Below, piece by piece: positions 48,663-61,292 of a stretch of 64,000 nt of DNA. Made by a program: the position numbers and the translations under genes. The notes under the pieces are model-generated. The model was not told the origin of the DNA. It was given only the letters and a program-made list of their open reading frames with translations, and did not search any database. The stretch is from contig CM060177.1 of assembly GCA_030549775.1 (NCBI GenBank), positions 68,005,638 through 68,069,637 on the forward strand, given 5' to 3'. This DNA is from Tamarix chinensis. Taxonomy: Eukaryota > Streptophyta > Magnoliopsida > Caryophyllales > Tamaricaceae. Position 1 is the first letter of the stretch. Each line of letters opens with the position of its first letter.

Positions 48663-51600
48663 TATAACACCCCATTTTTACTGCTAATTTTTTTTATAGC
48701 GGAAGTAATTAAGTAAAATATTGGGGGTTACCACCATGGTCGACATAATTATAGCTTGTGCAACCATCTTTACATTAATCACAAGGCTAAAACACTTAAA
48801 GTAACATAAGGAATTTCAAAACAAAAGAAAATGTATAGTAAAATACTAATTTTGGAGCCTAACTCTGAGTTTAACAATACAAAATACAAAAGGGGGATAC
48901 CATGGATCAAGAGTCTAAAAAGAGTATCCAGTTAAATACATAAACCAGATAACAATTCCTCTTCACTCGACCATAACATAGATGAAGTCACTTATCTTGA
49001 CATAAAGCGTCATAGGTAGCATAATCATCTAACTAATCTTCTGAGACCTACAGATAAGATTTAGGGCCTTCTACTCATGGGAATGAGCAGCACCCATAAA
49101 ACAGGTGGTTAGTACGCTATATACTGAGCAAGAGAATAATACTATCAAAGTAGGGATACAAATAGCACATGCTATCATATTAGATAATAAGGGAATAACC
49201 AAATAAATGAAACATCTTGTAAGATAGAATATGATCCAGATTCCGTTATAAATTATAATTTATTTTCATTATTTTATATACGTTGAGTGCAGGCGCCCCA
49301 CTATTCTTAAACTTGAGAAACAGTCTAAAGCTCTTTTTAGGGAGAACACACCTGAGCCACTATTCTTTATGGTAGAATAGAGATTAAAAACCTCCTCTTA
49401 GGGATAAATGCTCCCAAGCCACTATTCTCCCCGGTGGAACGAGATACATACATACATACATATATATATATAGAAAAATAGATCACCTTTGTCTTGACTC
49501 ACATATGCTTCTACTTTAAATCATTAATATCTTTTCCATAGGTTATAATGACACCTTTTTATGTTACGATGAGTAGGGGCCCCAATATTTTTAATTTGGT
49601 GGAATGGATTGAAGCATCTTCTTGGGGCAAAGTGCTCCTAAGCCACTATTCTTTCTGGTATAATGGAGATTGAAAACATCTTCTCAAGGTAAAAAGCACT
49701 CAGGCCACTACTCTCCCTAGTAGAATAGGAATGCATATATATATTTAGAAAAATATATCACTTTGGCTCTACTCATATGCTCTTTCACTTTAAGAAATTA
49801 GTATCTTATTCAAGATTGATTCTTAGGCATATGACACTCTAAAAACGGATATACATATAGTATAGGTCTAAGTCCTTAAATCCTTTCAAACCCTAATTAC
49901 ACACCCCTTAGTATTCATTCTCCCATATTGATTAATTCACAAAACTTATAATATATCATCTCCAAATACCCTTATTTTTATCATACCAATATGCACAATT
50001 TAATTTAAATTATTATACTTTAATAATCTCATCTTGATATGTTAATCACAGAAATAACCATGACCCAAATTCCATAGAATTGTCATAACACCTCCCATGA
50101 AATTTTCATGATTATCAATTATAATAGATAACCTCTAAATCTTAAACATGGAATAATGGTATTATCATTACAAGATAGTTTTCCCCATATTAGCCATTAA
50201 ATTAGTTAAGGACCCCAAATAACGATATTACTTCCATGAATTTCTCAGGTTATTATTATCATATTTTAAACCTCCTAACACATAAAATACTAAAATGTCT
50301 TTATTATCCCATAATGACCAAGTTGCCCTTAAGCACAATTAAAAACATTTATTTTTCTACACATGTTATTTTCCAAGTCCACAATTAATCATCATACCTC
50401 ATGAGAATTCTTAATTCCATTTATCAAAAACTCACTTAGCCTATATTTCATGCCACGATGCATATATTTCCAAAAGTATGATATTGTCACAATAAAATCA
50501 TAATCATACCTCTTAACCTTTCTTACTTTCTTTCAATATATAATATCCTTAAGTCCATATTTAATGCATTAGGATATATTTCTACAAGTATGGCATTATT
50601 ACAATAAAATAATAATAGTACCTCTTGTCTATTCTTACTTTCTTTCAATAACATAATATCCTTAAACCCATACTTCATACCATAAGATATAATTCCACAA
50701 ATATGACATTAATACAAGAAAATCATAACATAGTGGTACTTGTCACCAATTATTAATTTCTTTTGACATAACATTCATATCATCACAAAATATCAAGACC
50801 AAAACATGTTACATCATATATCTACAACATCATGAAAAACATATATAACCATATAAGCAAATAATAACAAAAAGCCTAAACATCAAATAGAATCCTTACC
50901 AACTAGGAAACTAGGCTCCAAGAATGCAAATCCTAGACTTTCTCCTCCAAAGCTATTGGAATACCACCTATAAAAAATAATAAAATTCGCGGTGAGGTAA
51001 AAATAGTTAAATCGAAGGAGAAATCAAGGTAAAGAGGGAAAAAATAGATATAATCATAGTCAAATTGAAGCTTGAGATGTGTGGATGTGTAGAGGAATAT
51101 GTGGTGGAACTATGGTTAAATTTTGGTGGTTTTTGGACAAGGTTTGGGGGTGAAAATAGGGGTGCATGACCAAAAAGGGGAAGTTATACGACCGTGCAAC
51201 GAGTAGTGCAACTTTTGGTCGAGAGAAAAAATGATGCATGGCTAGGTGGAGCAATAGTTGCATGGTTGTGTAACAATAGCGCACTACAAGTCAAGAGGAG
51301 AAAACATGCACGGCCTAGGGGTGCAAGAGTTGCAAAAGTGTATAGTTAGAGATATAAGTGTTGTATGGTCGTGCAACAGTGGGTGCATAGGCTATGCACT
51401 CTGAAATACTATGATGCATAAGAGGAATAAGAAGGGAAAAGAGGTATTGGTTGGTGACGATGGACGACGTCAACAAAGGAGAAGGTTGGGGTATCCTTGG
51501 TGGTCAATCCACCAGCTAAAGAAGAAGAAGAAGAATGAGAATAAGAGGAAGAGGAAGAAGAAAATAGAGAAGGAGGACAAGAGAAGGAAGAGGGATCTCG

Positions 51601-52361
51601 GGCAATGGTTTTTTGACACATTGATGGATAGAATGAGGTAAAACCAAAGAGAAAGAAGGGGAATGTAAAGTGTGTGTATTTGTGTGTGTGTGCTTGTACA
51701 TGTGTGCATGTGTGGTGTGAGTTAGGGAAGAAGAAAAGAATAGGGGGTGGTGTGTGATGCTATTGATGGTGATGGTGCAGCTGCAAGGTTATGATGATGG
51801 TGATAGTTGTAGAGGATGGTTAGGAGTAGGATAGTATATGTAGGTTGAGGGTGGTGATGGTTATATTTAGGTGTTTCATGAGAAGTGAAATGGTAGGGGA
51901 AGATGGGGTGTGTAGAGTGTCCATAAGGGTGTGCATTTGGGCAGGGATAAGGGAATAGAAGGATCAGAAGAAAAACGAGAAAGGAAGTAAGGTGATGGGT
52001 GATGGGTGATGCATGTAAAAAGGTGTTGGCGCAAGTGGTAGTGCATGTTGCAACAATTCAAAAGTGCAGCTTGAGGTTGGCGGGAGGAGGAGGAGAAGAA
52101 GAAAGAAAAGAAAGGGATAAAAAAAGGAAAAAGAGATGGGTGATTTTGGAATAGCCAATATAATTAGGATTATTGGAGATTTTGGCTGGTTTTGATTTTT
52201 AGTGTATGAATTACGGTTTATCCGAGTCAAGTTTTTGAATTACGTTAAAGTTTTGGTATGAAGGAGTTAGGTTAAGGCTAACATAAGATTTATTGAGATT
52301 AGAATCATATTAGGGTGTGAATGACGTAGGATTAAGCTAAGCAAATTTTTGGGGTGTTACA
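48663..52361 (-). repeat. Long solo LTR G
   Basis: Starts TATAACACCCC (TG decayed to TA) at 48663, ends TTTTGGGGTGTTACA at 52361. The duplication TCAGC is perfect (48658-48662 and 52362-52366). 3.70 kb. Same family as F. AGCGGAAGTA at about 48701, CACAAGGCTAAAAC at about 48780, dyad 49110-49126, CACTATTCT modules at 49300-49440 and 49575-49720, GTGCAAC/GCATGG repeats at 51160-51400, GAA-rich zone at 51515-51600. Inserted at gag codon 11 of the plus-strand gypsy. Confidence 0.9.
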
Positions 52362-52366
52362 TCAGC

Positions 52367-53460
52367 TCTCGCCACCACCTTTGCATTACCTGGAGTAAGG
52401 TATTGGAGAGGATAAGCTTTAAAGGGTTATGAGACATCAACCACTAATCTACACTACTGACGAAGACTTAATCATCCTAGAGGAGTAGATTTAAGATATT
52501 GATAGGATATATTAGGTAATTAATTTCCCACTTACTTAGAATGCAAGCTTTACAACTTTCTTTCTTGAAAGAATTGTCGACACATAGTGGGTAGGTTTGC
52601 ATACATAGGGAGGATCATCGATATCCAAGGACTTCAAGATGGGGATGCACACCAAGTTTTATCCTAAGAGTCTTAAGAAGGAAAAATTAAAGGATTTCAT
52701 GTAGCTGAACCAATGGATCATGATGGTAGGATAGTAACACATATGGCTAACAAAGTAGTTGATGTTTGGACTAGGCATAGGTGCTAGTGAGTCATCAGTT
52801 GTGTATCAACTTGAGTAGGGGTCCACTTCAACATCTAGTGGATGATGGGAGTTGTGGCCTTTTAGGAACTAGTCACCTTATACGAGTAGGCATGTGTCAC
52901 CTCTACCTTGATAAAGGAGAAAGCTTCCATTATATGTAAGAGGAATCCGGAGACATAGGGTTCTAGAGGTAAGATCCAATTCTAGGGAGGCAGACCTTTA
53001 AGATTCTCACAGTAGGGTCGGGTCCAATCTCAAGGTAGTAAGTTTCAACACTAAGGTTAGATGGGTGGTCAGAGCAAGTTTTCAAGATAACCAATAAGCC
53101 TCATGTGTTGTTTCTATGGGCGAGATCATCCAAGTCTAGACTACCAAGGCACTCTTATTCAGTATAGGGAATATAGTTAGTTGATTCACTGGTCTTTTGA
53201 GTGCAAGTGTGAGTAAGGTTAGTTCCAATAGCATGGGCCATTGGTATCTCAATATCAAGCCTATTAGAAATGAACCTACTAGTAGCAGTAGCAGTAGAGA
53301 GAACCAACCCCAACTAGTGGGAAACCTAAGGAGGTTAAGGGGAGACCACAAGGTCCTCAACCTTTTACTTAGGGAGGATGACATACATAGGGAGTTGGAG
53401 TGTATTAAGGATGATATCAAGGAGGATATTCAACTGGAAACTAAATGTTATTAGCCAATC
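52367..53460 (+). pseudogene. Gag remnant of the plus-strand gypsy
   Basis: After LTR G the reading continues. MGMHTKFYPKSLKKEKLKDF (about 52638) corresponds to the FxxKYFPxSxRxxK motif of Retrotrans_gag. CFYGRDHPS and GTLIQYREY near 53110-53180 correspond to the CCHC region (compare GRDHLGKE and GQLGHRSFKC on the minus strand near 24440). The 85-residue open frame at 53197-53454 (Ser-rich linker, then NLLLREDDIHRELE) is the linker to protease. Many frameshifts; not functional. Confidence 0.68.
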
Positions 53461-54885
53461 AAAGGTTGATTAATAGTTAGATGTATTCACTGGTATGTTC
53501 TCCATCATCTCATTACTAGCTGATGTATTATTTGACTTAGGAGCATATCTATCATTTGTTTCTACTACATTTATTGCTATAGTTACTTTATCAACATCTG
53601 ATAATGTATTTGTATCTCTGATGTTGCCTTCTAGGTATAGATTAGATTGTACTAGGCTCTACTTAGACATGGTATTAGAGATAGGCCTGGTAATTAGACC
53701 TTCGAGACTTTAATGCTATTCTAGGGATGGATATGTTCGAGAGATATCAAGAAATGATAGATTACACATAGGAGTGAGTTATGTTATAAGAATCTTAGGG
53801 TGCTATGGTATCCTATAGGAAATGCAAGCTTAATCCTACTACGAAAGTTGTATTTTTCCCATAAATTTTACTCTTTAGTGTACAGATGTTATGCTATGTA
53901 TTTGTGTGGAGTTTAAGAGTTAAACAAGAACATATCACCATTGAGTTAGTATAGACGTTTAAGTCAGTTTTGAAGGCCTCTTACCCAATGAGACTAGTAG
54001 AGTTGAGAGAGTTGAAGGCTCAAGTAGATGAGCTAGTGGAGCACAGGTACATTCGCAAGAGTGTGTGTACATAGGAAGCAATAGTTTTGTTCATAAAGAA
54101 GGACAGGGTCTTCGTCTATGTATTGGTTATCAGGGTCTAAAACAATTGATGTTGAAGAATAGCTATCCTATTTTGAGGATTGATGACTTATTTTATTAGC
54201 TTCATGGTGCTTTAATTTTATCATATATTAACTTGAAGTTAGGACACCATCAGTTGCGCATCACTGAGGTAAACATCATGAAGATAGCCTTGGGAAATAT
54301 CTTGTGGGCTTGCCAATGTACCTACCATCTTTATGGATTTGATGATGATGCATTTTTGGTCATTCCTTGATCATTTTATGGTGGTTTTAATAGATGATAT
54401 TTTGTTATACTCTTGGAGTGGAGGGGAGCATGAGAAAAACTTATATACAATTTTTTTCATTCCTTAAAGAGCATAAGTTGTATGGCAAACACTCTAAGTG
54501 AGAGTTTTGGCTTTGGGATGTTGCATTTTTAGGTCATATATTGTCAACAAGATGAGTAGTCATGGATCCGACAAATATTTTAGCATTAACTAAGTGAAGG
54601 CACCCACTAGAATCCCCAAGGTTCATAGTTTCCTAGGTTGGTCAAGCACTATAGATAATTTGTGTGGGAATTCTCGAAGGTAGTCCATCTATTGACAAAC
54701 CTCCTAAAGAGTATGACCAAATTTTACTGGGATGACGGATATGATGAAGCATTTTAGAAGTTGAAGCACTATTTGATAATGACACTAGCTTTGACTCTAC
54801 CATTGGGATTGGATGGGTTTGAGGTCTATAGTGACACATTGAAGAATGAGCTGGGTTGTGTGTTGATGCATCATGGTAAGGTAAT
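53461..54885 (+). pseudogene. Protease, RT and RNase H start of the plus-strand gypsy
   Basis: Protease: LADVLFDLGAYLSFVSTTF (about 53520; DLGA in place of DSGA), then AILGMDMFERYQEMIDYT near 53712. RT: MRLVELRELKAQVDELVEHR (about 53988), RIDDLFYQLHGALILSYINL (about 54175), LGHHQLRI, and LIDDILLYSW (about 54388) which keeps the Asp pair. Then FVWEFSKVVHLLTNLL (about 54660), FYWDD, and RNase H LTLPLGLDGFEVYSD with ELGCVLMHHGKVI (about 54790-54885), where LTR I is inserted. The RIDDLF/DLKLG style and PMRLVELRELK motif are those of Tekay/Del-like chromoviruses; the clade is inference. Multiple stops and shifts. Confidence 0.85.
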
Positions 54886-57490
54886 TGTAATACCCCACAC
54901 ATTAGTGTAGTAGATAGATGAGAGCCTTTGATTTAATTTCATTTTATGGTTTGATTTGGAATAAAAATTGATTTGAAATAATATTGGAAATTTAGGTTTA
55001 TTCAGTTTTATAGGAAAACCTATTAACTCGTTCTATGAACCGACCTACTGCTTTTCCATTTTAGCCAAAGTGAGTTACTCAACCAAACCGATTGACTAGT
55101 AGATGAACGGTTGAGTGATAGACCCAAACCAATTGACTAATTTGTCAAGATGGTCATATTTTCTTCCTTGAAATGTCATGAAGTTTTGGTATTATACTTG
55201 AGTTAAGATTTTTTTATTTTTAAGGTTTTAAGAGTTCAGGTTTTCATAGGCTTAGAAATTCTTTTTTTAAGGGGATTTAGCCTACATCAAGTAAATAATT
55301 ATTGCTCCTAAAATGTTAGCACATTTTCCTACATGAAATGCAATGCCTTTTGTTGGATTATACATGTTGTAATAAATAAATGTAATTGTATGCATGATTT
55401 TCATGTTTAAATGACATAAATTGAGAAAAGAGCATGAAAGTGGAGAAAATAGGCTATGATAATGTTATGGTAAGAAATGCATGATAATCTGGTTAGAAAT
55501 ATATAGGTTGATGTTGATACATGTTATAATGGGATAGAAATGATTTTACGTAAGAATCTACATGGAATATTTGAATTGATGTTGTTTTAGGATAAACCAA
55601 TCTACTAGTTAGGTCAAACCGATTAGTTGGTTCCTAAAACAATCGACTGGTTAACCCAATCCATTGACTAGTTTACCTCTAGAGACCTTAATCTTGCTCT
55701 CTACTTAAATCCATTGACTAGTTTGGAAAAACTAATTGATTGGTCTATGAACATTCAAGTATTTTTCCCAAATCAATCAATCAATTTGAAGAAATCATGG
55801 GCTAGTTGTGTTGAACTGATCGACTAGTTGACCCAAACCGATCAAATGGTTGGGCCAAACAAGTCAACTAGTTTTTACATAATTTGTTGCTTTGTTATTC
55901 GGTTATATTTGGGACTATATAATGATTATTAATGGGATGAAATATAAATATTAGCATGGATTATTGGTCTAATTAAGGAATTAAAAAGGATCATAACTTA
56001 TGGCATATATTATGAATAATGTAAAGGCTAAAGGTGTAATTCACTTGTAATTGGTGATAAAATGGAAATAAGAGTAATGAAAATCAGTAGGGGCTTGGAT
56101 TATACTTTATAAGGGTCTTAAACTCTTATATGAATCTCATTAGCCAAGGATAAATGATAAACCCACATGGTTTGGGAAAATGGAAATAATATGAATTAAT
56201 ATGATTTAGTATGAGATTCACCTTGTTTGCTTGTATGGGCCTTATATGATCACCTATAATTGTGAATAAATACTAATCACTTAAAGTAAAAGAAATTTTA
56301 ATAGAGTAGAGGTCTTGGTTACCCAATCCTCAATTATCTACCGGGGGTTAGTCTACCTTTAGGCATTTTTGGTGCCTTCATATAGGATCCTGCTAGATCC
56401 TAATGTCTTACCTACTCTAGATACTGATCATGTACTAGGGGCTATCAATACTAAAGGGTCTGGTTAACTAGGTGGTTGGATTTGGCCTACACTTATGTTT
56501 AATTGGTGATTGGCTTCAGACTAGATTTTTACATTCCTTTTTGGATAGGCTTCCATGGTATATGAGACCATGGGGTGGTGTACAGTCCATCACTCAATGA
56601 TAATAAAATATAAATGATGATTATGAGAATGGATAATGTTTGATAAGAATGGAAGTAATGGTATGATTGGTCGACAATGAGTACAACTAATTATTACACT
56701 TGGCTAATGGTGAAGTTGTCTACTTGATTACAAAATGGAATATTGATGGGTTGATTCACTTATATCTTACATGGATAAACTAATGGTATAACTTGAGGAT
56801 TTGGTTAATCAAGATGCACCCTAGAGGCCCTTTGTTTCTCCTTACCATTAAGTGTATACATACTTATGTGGAAAGGTGGTGAGTCTATGCATGAAGTATT
56901 CTATTTGTTGGAATTATGCATGATTATATGAATCATATACTTTTATATTTATGTATAAATGTGGCCTTATAATGTTTTATATAGTAATATGTATTTATGT
57001 GTGCTAAATTGGTATACCTTTGTATGTTGAGGGAGCAACTTGGTTTACTTGGTACATAGCGTACTGATATGCCCGTTTACTTGGTCACCTACTCATTCCC
57101 ACAAATAGAGGATATTGTGTAGGTTTTTTGGGATGGAAAAAAAAAAGGCTCGCCTTAGTTAGGTCCATGGAGGACCACAGTATTATTTTGGGCCTCGCAT
57201 CCCAACCAATATTTTGTAATTTTGTAATTTAATGTGTATTGTGTAATAATTTGGGCAGAACCCTTTAGGGTCATTTGTTGTAAATATTTTAGATCGTTTC
57301 AAATATATTAGTATTTGCATACTATGCTATTTTAGTATTTTGTTAGTCTAGCTTAGTATCTACTTTAGGGTAGGCAACGGATGTCTAAGCTATACCAAGT
57401 ATGGCAGTAACAGCCCATTTGTCAAACTGTTTTATGCTTCCAAACATGTTTTTAATAAAAAAATTATTAGTGAAAAATAGGGGTGTTACA
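54886..57490 (+). repeat. Long solo LTR I
   Basis: TGTAATACCCC at 54886 to AGGGGTGTTACA at 57490; 2.6 kb. Flanks GTAAT (54881-54885) and GTAGT (57491-57495) are a target-site duplication with one change, and removing it rejoins RNase H. The sense is plus: CATTCCCACAAATAGAGG at about 57094, dyad at 57050-57066 and TATGCTTCCAAAC at about 57433 lie near the right end. It lacks the CACTATTATA modules and instead has CCGATTGACTAGTTGACC-like subrepeats (55060-55140, 55590-55880). Confidence 0.86.
55590..55880. repeat. Subrepeats in LTR I
   Basis: At least eight diverged copies of an AACCGATYGACTAGTTGRCC-like unit of about 20-30 bp; two more copies at about 55075-55145. The unit contains the palindrome ACTAGT. 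Confidence 0.8.
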
Positions 57491-57872
57491 GTAGTAACTT
57501 GCTCTTTTTCCAATTAAAGCACCAAGAGTAGAACTACCCGACATGTGACCTAGAGTTTGCAGCATTCATCTTCACGCCGAAGATTTGGAGGTACTATCTA
57601 TATAGGAATTAGCCCAGATTCTTCCCCAACGATAAGAATCTCAAGTATATATTCACTTAGAAGGAGTTGGATATGAAGCAAAGGAGATGGATAGAATTGG
57701 TGAAGGACTATGATATCGAGTTCACCAACCACAAGGATAAGGATAACATCTTTGCAAACACTTAAGTAGGAAGACATCACACTTGCTGAGTGTCATTTTG
57801 ATTGCTAGTAAATTTCTTGAGGAGCTTAGAGAGATGATGATACATATGAGATCCAACTTGGATCATGCTAGG
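57491..57872 (+). pseudogene. RNase H end of the plus-strand gypsy
   Basis: Continues the frame interrupted by LTR I. NYPTCDLEFAAFIFTPKIWR (about 57530) is the NYPTHDLELAAVVFALKxWRHYL motif of gypsy RNase H; then KNLKYIFT (about 57627), KELDMKQRRWIELVKDYDIE (about 57661) and DKDNIFA. After that, SRKTSHLLSV is in the place of ADALSRK. The integrase is absent: the copia LTR begins at 57879. Confidence 0.85.
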
Positions 57873-57878
57873 AGGTGG

Positions 57879-58705
57879 TGTTCTATATTAGCCTATAATA
57901 ATCAAAAATAAAGAGAAGAATGGGGAGAAATTTTAGAGAATAAAATTAATTCTCAACAACTACTTGAATCAATACTCATACGAACCACCTAAGGTATAAA
58001 CTCTTAGGATAAAACTTTGAAGTTTTTTGCAAAATTCAAACTCTTACACTTGAGATAGATTAGGGGCTCTTAGTTTTGCTAGTGAGAAAATTTTTAGCCA
58101 GTAAGTTGTGTTTCTCTTTCATTCTATCCTTGCCACTTACAAATAAAGTGCAAGATTAAAGGGTACAACTTAGCAACTAATACATATGATTTGAGCTAAA
58201 ACAAATGAATAAATCTATCTATTGCATAATTAGTGTGGATTTAGAGAGATCCACACCAAATGGATAATGCACAATTGAGAATTCAAACACACAAAAAAAA
58301 AATATACGAAAAAGTAGACATCTTTATTCATTCTTTTGTGTACTTATAAGATGATTAAATCAATTAATCAATCAATTACACAAATCTACCATTTTCTTTA
58401 AAGGAAGACTTCAATGGAGAAGATGAAGAAGTTGTGATGTAAGACTCTCGACAGATAAGGTTTCAATATATCACCTTTTATAGAAGAAAAGGAAACCCTA
58501 TAGAACAAAACAATAAATTTCAAAAAATATATCAAAAACACAATCCCTGTTTAAGAAACACAAAATCCCCATAATTATTTTCTTACTCTTGACTTTTTTC
58601 CGGAACATATGAAGAATTCCATAAAGACACAAGATCCGTGTTTATTAACATAGTACCCCCATATTACTCACAAAAAACTCCATATTACACTAAAATTCTT
58701 CAACA
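57879..58705 (-). repeat. 3' LTR of the right-hand copia element
   Basis: Minus strand from TGTTGAAGAATTTTAG at 58705 to TATAGAACA at 57879, about 827 bp. The TGTTG...GAACA ends and the position downstream of copia RNase H support this. No second copy is visible to confirm the ends, and the polypurine tract is not obvious. Confidence 0.5.
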
Positions 58706-58839
58706 CTAGCATGAATAAACACAATATTATGTTCTACCCATATACCCAGTTAAAACTTACAATCATCCAGCTTAACTTAGTATTTATCACGTATAATATA
58801 TAAAGACCTCTACAAAAAACCTTATCCCAATAAAGGATC

Positions 58840-59480
58840 TCATGGCCTATGAACACTAATCAAGTCCAAGAAACACTCAAACTTACTCACCGTCAATGGC
58901 TTCATTAGTATATCAACTAAATTATTCAAAGTACCCACTTTCTTCAACACAACTTTGTCTGCAGTATTAGTACCCCGAATAAAGTGATAGATGATGTTAA
59001 TTTTTTTTAATGAATAATGAAAAGTATTACATTTATTCACTATATATATAACTCTCTACATATCACCATAAACAACTGGAGCACGATGACTAAATCCTAA
59101 CTCTTATAATAAACCAATAAGCCAAAAGGCTTCTTAAAACGCCTCTGTCATAGCCAAACACACAAGCTTAGAATATCTAAGATCAAAAAGTAGAAAAGTA
59201 GTATACCTATGATCATAAGGACCACAACCATGATCAAAGTAATTCATCAACAGAATAGTCAACAACACATACTCAATACAAGTCGATATTGTATGCACCA
59301 AGTACCTCTGAATCTACACCACACCTAAACAAAGGTATCTTCAAAAGAATCACCACATACATGCTCACCACATGAGCAACACAATAGCCAGTACTAATCA
59401 TATAGTACATCAAGCATTTCACACCTATAGAGTATGAACCAGTAACTAAGAAAGCTACCACAATCGCTTTAGATTTAGGC
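58840..59480 (-). pseudogene. Copia RT end and RNase H remnant
   Basis: Minus strand. RT end near 59450-59340: SYSIGVKCLMYYMISTGYCV then AHVVS, matching the VGSLMYAMVCTRPDIAHAV block. RNase H: LVCLAMTEAF and EAFWLIGLL (about 59170-59110; the TEAEY...EA.WL motif), NKCNTFHYSLKKINIIYHFI (about 59040) and KVGTLNNLVDILMKPLT then FECFLDLI, the end of copia RNase H. In-frame stops and a missing polymerase core show it is dead. Confidence 0.85.
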
Positions 59481-59679
59481 ATATCCAAAGTCTTCATCTT
59501 GTTCTCCTTAGAAATTTCTTTTTCCATGACAAGAAAAAATAAATAAAAAATAAAAAAAAACAACAAAAGAATAATTAGTGAAACATCACATGACAATGTC
59601 TGAGTCCCCCAAAGAGACCACATCTCCTTAGCAACATCAGTATAATACCATAAGGCAAAATCAACAACCAAAATAACCT

Positions 59680-60560
59680 CTAAGTCTAACTCTGGCTCCT
59701 ACACATGAATAGTACTCTCAATATAAAGTGTATAACCAGATCTACCTAAAGCAATGTCCACTCGCTCCACCTAATACCTAGGTTCCTCCTCACTAGAAGA
59801 ATCTATACCATCTAGATCAACAACAACCTCTACCTTGTTTGAAGCACCCAGCAGACTCTCCTAGTCTACCTTCTTATCAAGAAAAATTCAAATTCATACA
59901 AGGTAACATATCTAGAGGTAACCAGGTCACAACACAAGGACCCCCAAGTCATGCTAATGACACAATCATACCTCAATCACATCAAATAAATGTAGAAAAC
60001 ATCTAAGTCACACACTACTAATGTTGCTCCAACTGCACCCTTAATAGTTGTGCCAATAAGCTGATATAATGTCCTAACCCACTTGCCAAAAATCACCACC
60101 ACAAGCCCTTTAGCAACCTTCAAGGTACCATTCTCAATTACACACCTATAACCTTTGCTATCTAAGGAACATAGTGAAATCATGCTCTTGGTCATGTTAG
60201 GAACATGACAAACACTAGATAGTGTCTTGATCACACCATCATGCATCCTTACCCTCACAGTCCTAATCACACCAACTATGTATGAAGTAGTGTTTCTCAA
60301 GATAAAAACTCCACCTCAAATAATATCATATGTCTAGAACTAGCTTTTATTAGGACATATATGGTAGAAGCACTTGGAATCCAAAATCTACCTATCAACT
60401 TATATGGTATGTCCATCTATGGTAGTTATTCTATAACCATCATCATCGCCCTTGACTATTTACATGATAAAAGAGCATCCCCCTCATGTGATAACAATAA
60501 ACTATTCATAAATTTTTCTAAGTTAGGAGAACAAAAAACTCTCCTTACTTGGACTAAAAT
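59680..60560 (-). pseudogene. Copia nucleocapsid-protease and linker remnant
   Basis: Minus strand. ILDSKCFYHICPNKS (about 60375) is the WILDSGxSYHMCPNR protease start, with the Gly after Asp-Ser replaced by Lys. Then RMHDGVIKTLSSVCHVPNMT and SLCSLDSKGYRC and KVAKGLVVV (60245-60110), the protease-to-pre-integrase region. At about 59690-59840 SSSEEEPRY and DIALGRSGYTLYIEST resemble linker sequence downstream of integrase. Integrase and most of RT between these blocks are missing, so the element has a large internal deletion. Confidence 0.8.
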
Positions 60561-61292
60561 ATGAACTCGATTATAAGGAGTCATACATGCCGTGCAACAA
60601 CAATTTTAAGCCATCAATTCACTTCATTATTGTTTGAATATGGCTCAAAATAATGGTTTGAAAAGCCACGTATGATTTGATCAATATAAAGAAAAAGTTA
60701 GCATATGGAGCACACATTATTCAAAAATCACAAGCATGCGACCACTTCACTTTTGTAACAAATTTTGAAGTTAAGTCTTGGTTTTCCAAGACCTTAATTA
60801 ACATTAATTAAGGGGACTTAATGTCCCAAAAAGTATCCAAAGTATCCGACCAAAGGGGGTCTTGGGGAAGGTTTATTTTTCCATTTAGTTAATCATATGC
60901 ATGAGTAATGTACTAGTTTTCCTCTTTCTTATAATTTATGTTTCCTAAGTCCTAATTATTAGCTTGTAAACCTAATGTAAAAACTAGTGCATGGGAAATG
61001 GATGATGGGAATCTTGAAACATCATCTCCCATGATGATTGTTTGAGTCCTAACATAGTTAGCATGCATTAGAGTAAAGTTTGGTTAGGTTGAACCCTTAT
61101 AGTTACCGAAGGGTTGGTTGTAATTTTCTCAACCTCTTAAATTCTTATATGGGTGTAAAGATGAATAAAAGATGAAGCCTTTGAGTATTATGTAGACCCC
61201 AAGTCATAAACCTTCCTTTCAACCAACCTAGTGCATGCTTTGTTGAGTTTTACAAAAATCTTACAATCTTTATCTTAAGAGTTGATACCTTA
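60561..61292. other. AT-rich stretch without recognisable genes
   Basis: Lies between the copia remnant and LTR D. AGAGTTGATACCTTA at 61279-61292, next to LTR D, could be a decayed minus-sense primer-binding site (GGTATCA). The rest may be leader of the D element or an unrecognised insertion. Confidence 0.45.
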
